This document shows, one piece after another, positions 61,755-64,000 of a stretch of 64,000 nt of DNA; the stretch's first letter is position 1, and every line of letters starts with the position of its first letter. The stretch is from NCBI RefSeq assembly GCF_017876655.1, contig NZ_JAGIOK010000001.1, forward strand, positions 1 through 64,000, in the 5' to 3' direction. The DNA comes from Microbacterium imperiale. Its GTDB lineage: Bacteria; Actinomycetota; Actinomycetes; Actinomycetales; Microbacteriaceae. Position numbers and translations under genes: made by a program. Under the pieces are notes generated by a model. It did not search any database. It saw only the letters and a program-made list of their open reading frames with translations, and was not told the DNA's origin.

Positions 61755-63163
61755 CCTCCGACGCCGATCTCGTCGTCATCGGCGGCGGCATCGCCGGACT
61801 CGTGGTCGCGCTCGAGGCGGTGACCGCCGGAGCGCGCGTGATCCTGCTCGAGTCGGACGACCGGACCGGAGGGATGCTGCGCCGCGGACGCATCGCCGGT
61901 GTCGAGGTCGATCTCGGCGCCGAGTCGTTCGCCAAGCGCACCGACGCGGTGCCGCGGCTCATCGCCGACTTCGGGCTGCCGCTCGAGGTCGTCTCGCCCC
62001 GATCCGGTCCGGCGCACCTCGTGTCGCGTCGCGGCGTCGGTGCGGCCGGTTTGTGGTCCCGGCTGCCGCTGCCGCGTCGCACGGTCATCGGCATCCCCGC
62101 GGATCCGCTCGCCGCCGACGTCGTCGCGATCATCGGCGAGCGCGCCGCGCAGCGTGCTGCGGCCGAGGTGCTCGCCGCGCCGATCGACCCGACAGCGTCG
62201 CTGGCCGACGTCGTCGAGGAGCGGCTGGGCGCCGGCATCCTCGCCGACCTCGTCGACCCGCTGTGCCGCAGCATCTACTCCCAGCCGGCCGCGGCCGTGC
62301 CGCTGCCGCGCCTGCATCCCAAGATGTGGGCGGCGTTCGAGCGCACGGGGTCACTGCTCGCCGCGGCCGCGGAGGTCGCTCCGGATGCCCCGGGCGGCAC
62401 CGCCGTCGGCGGCATCGCCGGCGGCATGTGGCGTCTCGCCGACGCCGTCGCGACGCTGGCGCTCGAGCGCGGCGCCGACATCCGGACGGGGGTCGCCGTG
62501 CGGACGCTCGACCCGAACGCCGGCGGTGTACGCGTCATCGCCTCGTCGGGTGAGACCCTCCGCGCGGGCAACGTGGTCGTCGCAACCGGACCGCGCGGCG
62601 CCGCCTCGCTGCTCGGCCGCGTGACCGGCACGATGGATGCCGCCGACCTCGACGCCGCCGCGTCGGCGCCCATCCAGCCCGCCGTCCGCCTGCTCACCGC
62701 CGCCGTCACCGCCGCCGACCTCGGCGCCGAGCCCGTGGGCTCCGGGGTCATCGTCGCGCCCGAGGCCCCGACGGCCGCGAAGGCCCTGACCCACATCGAC
62801 GCCAAGTGGGCATGGGCCCGAGCGGCGCTGCCGGTCGGAACGCACCTCGTGCGGTTGTCGGCGCGCGCCGACGACACCGCCGGGCTCGACTCCGCCACGG
62901 CGATCGCGCGCGAGATCTCGCATCTCACCGGTGCTCGCGTCGACCGGGACGACATCGGCGAGATCATCACCACCCGCTGGGACGATGCCGTCGTGCCCGC
63001 GGAGTCGGCGGCGTGGACCGACACGGTGGCCGAGGCCGCCGCGCGCGGCATCCGCGTCACGGGAGCCGTCGCGGCCGGCACCGGACTCGCGTCGGTGATC
63101 CCGCACGCTCGTGCGCTCGCGCACGACCTCCTCACCGTTACCTCCGACCGAAAGGAGCCCTGA
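61751..63163 (+). CDS. hemY: coproporphyrinogen III oxidase (HemY/CgoX type)
   Basis: A 470-residue FAD enzyme. In Actinobacteria it oxidises coproporphyrinogen III to coproporphyrin III, although often named protoporphyrinogen oxidase. The FAD-binding motif DLVVIGGGIAGLVVALEAV opens the protein (5-23); GGMLRRGRIAGVEVDLGAESF follows, and the C-terminus has the second FAD motif GIRVTGAVAAGTGLASVI. The ATG at 61751 lies in an ATGA overlap with hemE. Its place before hemQ and hemH supports the coproporphyrin route. Confidence 0.9.
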   Translation: MTSDADLVVIGGGIAGLVVALEAVTAGARVILLESDDRTGGMLRRGRIAGVEVDLGAESFAKRTDAVPRLIADFGLPLEVVSPRSGPAHLVSRRGVGAAGLWSRLPLPRRTVIGIPADPLAADVVAIIGERAAQRAAAEVLAAPIDPTASLADVVEERLGAGILADLVDPLCRSIYSQPAAAVPLPRLHPKMWAAFERTGSLLAAAAEVAPDAPGGTAVGGIAGGMWRLADAVATLALERGADIRTGVAVRTLDPNAGGVRVIASSGETLRAGNVVVATGPRGAASLLGRVTGTMDAADLDAAASAPIQPAVRLLTAAVTAADLGAEPVGSGVIVAPEAPTAAKALTHIDAKWAWARAALPVGTHLVRLSARADDTAGLDSATAIAREISHLTGARVDRDDIGEIITTRWDDAVVPAESAAWTDTVAEAAARGIRVTGAVAAGTGLASVIPHARALAHDLLTVTSDRKEP

Positions 63164-63852
63164 TGACGGAGAACATTCCGCTCGGCTACACCCTCTTCGC
63201 GATCCTCGCCGGTCCTCGCCCGCGGCCGCAGGCGCCGACCGACGCCGACATCGCCGAGCTCGAGCGCCTGGTCGCCGAGCTGCCCGGCGCCGGCGTCACG
63301 GTGCGCGGTGTGTACGACGTGACCGGCATGCGCGGCGCGGCGGACCTGATGATCTGGCTGCACACCGCCCCCGGATCCGACGACGACCCCGCTGCACTGC
63401 AGCGCGCCCTGCGCGCCCTGCGACGCACATCGGCGCTCGCGGCGTTCGACCTCGAATGGAGCGCGATGGGAGTCCATCGCGAGGCGGAGTTCAACAAGCG
63501 TCACGTGCCGGGATACCTGCGGGGAGAACACGCCCGCGAGTGGCTGTGCCTGTACCCGTTCGTCCGCAGCTACGAGTGGTACCTGCTGCCCGAGGAGGAG
63601 CGCTCGGCGATGCTCGCTCAGCACGGCCGCCGCGGGGCGAAGTTCGCCGACGTGATCGCGAACACCGTCTCGACCTTCGCTCTCAGCGACTACGAGTGGC
63701 TGCTGCCGCTCGAGAGCGACGAGCTGATCAGCCTCGTCGACCTCATGCGCGACCTTCGCGCCACCGACGCGCGCCGCCACGTGCGCGAAGAGGTCCCGTT
63801 CTACACCGGTCGCCGCGTCGAGGTGGCCGAACTCACGGAGGTGCTGTCCTGA
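63163..63852 (+). CDS. hemQ: coproheme decarboxylase HemQ
   Basis: A 229-residue chlorite-dismutase-fold enzyme. It decarboxylates coproheme to haem b with peroxide, the last step of the coproporphyrin-dependent pathway. Y131 in YPFVRSYEWYLL matches the redox-active tyrosine and H154 in QHGRRGAKF is the likely proximal haem ligand. The chlorite dismutase distal Arg is not expected in this group. The ATG at 63163 shares one base with the hemY stop and follows AAAGGAG. Confidence 0.92.
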   Translation: MTENIPLGYTLFAILAGPRPRPQAPTDADIAELERLVAELPGAGVTVRGVYDVTGMRGAADLMIWLHTAPGSDDDPAALQRALRALRRTSALAAFDLEWSAMGVHREAEFNKRHVPGYLRGEHAREWLCLYPFVRSYEWYLLPEEERSAMLAQHGRRGAKFADVIANTVSTFALSDYEWLLPLESDELISLVDLMRDLRATDARRHVREEVPFYTGRRVEVAELTEVLS

Positions 63853-64000
63853 TGGGTGCGACCGAGTTCCGACCGAAGCCGCCGCGTGCGACGAGCGCAC
63901 CCCCGTGCGCCCCCGGCTGCGCGGTGCCGGCCGCAAGCCCCGCCGCGTGCTCGGGGGCCCCGCACGTCACCGAGCCCACCTCGTACGACGCCCTGCTGCT
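63852..64000 (+). CDS. hemH: coproporphyrin ferrochelatase, N-terminal fragment cut by the window end
   Basis: The first 49 codons are visible. After an unusual Pro/Ala/Cys-rich extension of about 37 residues comes HVTEPTSYDALLL, the typical first beta strand of actinobacterial ferrochelatases. The start ATG shares one base with the hemQ stop, continuing the hemE-hemY-hemQ-hemH order. The active-site residues lie outside the window, so the call rests on the start motif and context. Confidence 0.7.
   Translation, partial: MGATEFRPKPPRATSAPPCAPGCAVPAASPAACSGAPHVTEPTSYDALL

Overview
This is GC-rich actinobacterial chromosome. The 16S and 23S sequences, the coproporphyrin-dependent haem genes, a class E-type sortase signal and the Ser/Thr kinase-FHA-MoxR-DUF58 locus all fit family Microbacteriaceae, most likely Microbacterium. 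The genus is inferred from the look of the 16S variable regions and was not tested by a search. I see no CRISPR array, insertion sequence, integrase or tRNA gene.

Layout. 1-5742: a complete rRNA operon (leader, 16S, tRNA-free spacer, 23S, 5S, strong terminator), with complementary arms that would fold into processing stems around 16S and 23S. 5816-7536: a GntR/FCD regulator and an ACC deaminase. 7551-9139: an RsmC/RlmG-like methyltransferase and a small membrane protein. 9118-13105: a CitA/CitB-type two-component system divergent from a CitMHS citrate transporter. 13183-14781: a Gfo/Idh/MocA oxidoreductase and an unassigned protein. 14852-20957: a pentose locus with a LacI-type regulator, L-ribulose-5-phosphate 4-epimerase and a ChvE/GguA/GguB monosaccharide ABC transporter. 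20983-25865: a quinone-oxidoreductase-like protein and the helicase HrpA.

25897-43565 is the most interesting part: ten genes on the minus strand, mostly translationally coupled. In order of transcription they encode an FHA protein, an active Ser/Thr kinase, a 1979-residue surface protein, a MoxR ATPase, a DUF58 protein, a transglutaminase-like membrane protein, a membrane FHA protein, a PP2C phosphatase, a second kinase-like protein, and an FHA-like protein with a possible winged helix. The layout resembles the bifidobacterial PFNA (Pkb2-FN3-AAA-DUF58-Tgm) cluster. Two members look like pseudoenzymes. The second kinase has lost its HRD aspartate and DFG motif, and the transglutaminase has lost its catalytic Cys and His. 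The pseudokinase carries nine tandem acidic-x-T-V-L-S motifs, and single TVL motifs lie in the active kinase and in both canonical FHA proteins. I propose a phosphothreonine scaffold read by FHA domains.

43600-46033: a protein O-mannosyltransferase divergent from rsmI. 46107-55703: a galactan cassette in the style of Bacillus ganSPQAB (GH42, binding protein, two permeases, GH53 with a cell-wall sorting signal) with a divergent LacI regulator and two identical perfect 16-bp operators. It sits between rsmI and the metG-tatD pair. 58286-64000: a LacI regulator coupled to hemA, and divergent hemE-hemY-hemQ-hemH (hemH runs off the window), which makes the coproporphyrin-dependent haem pathway.
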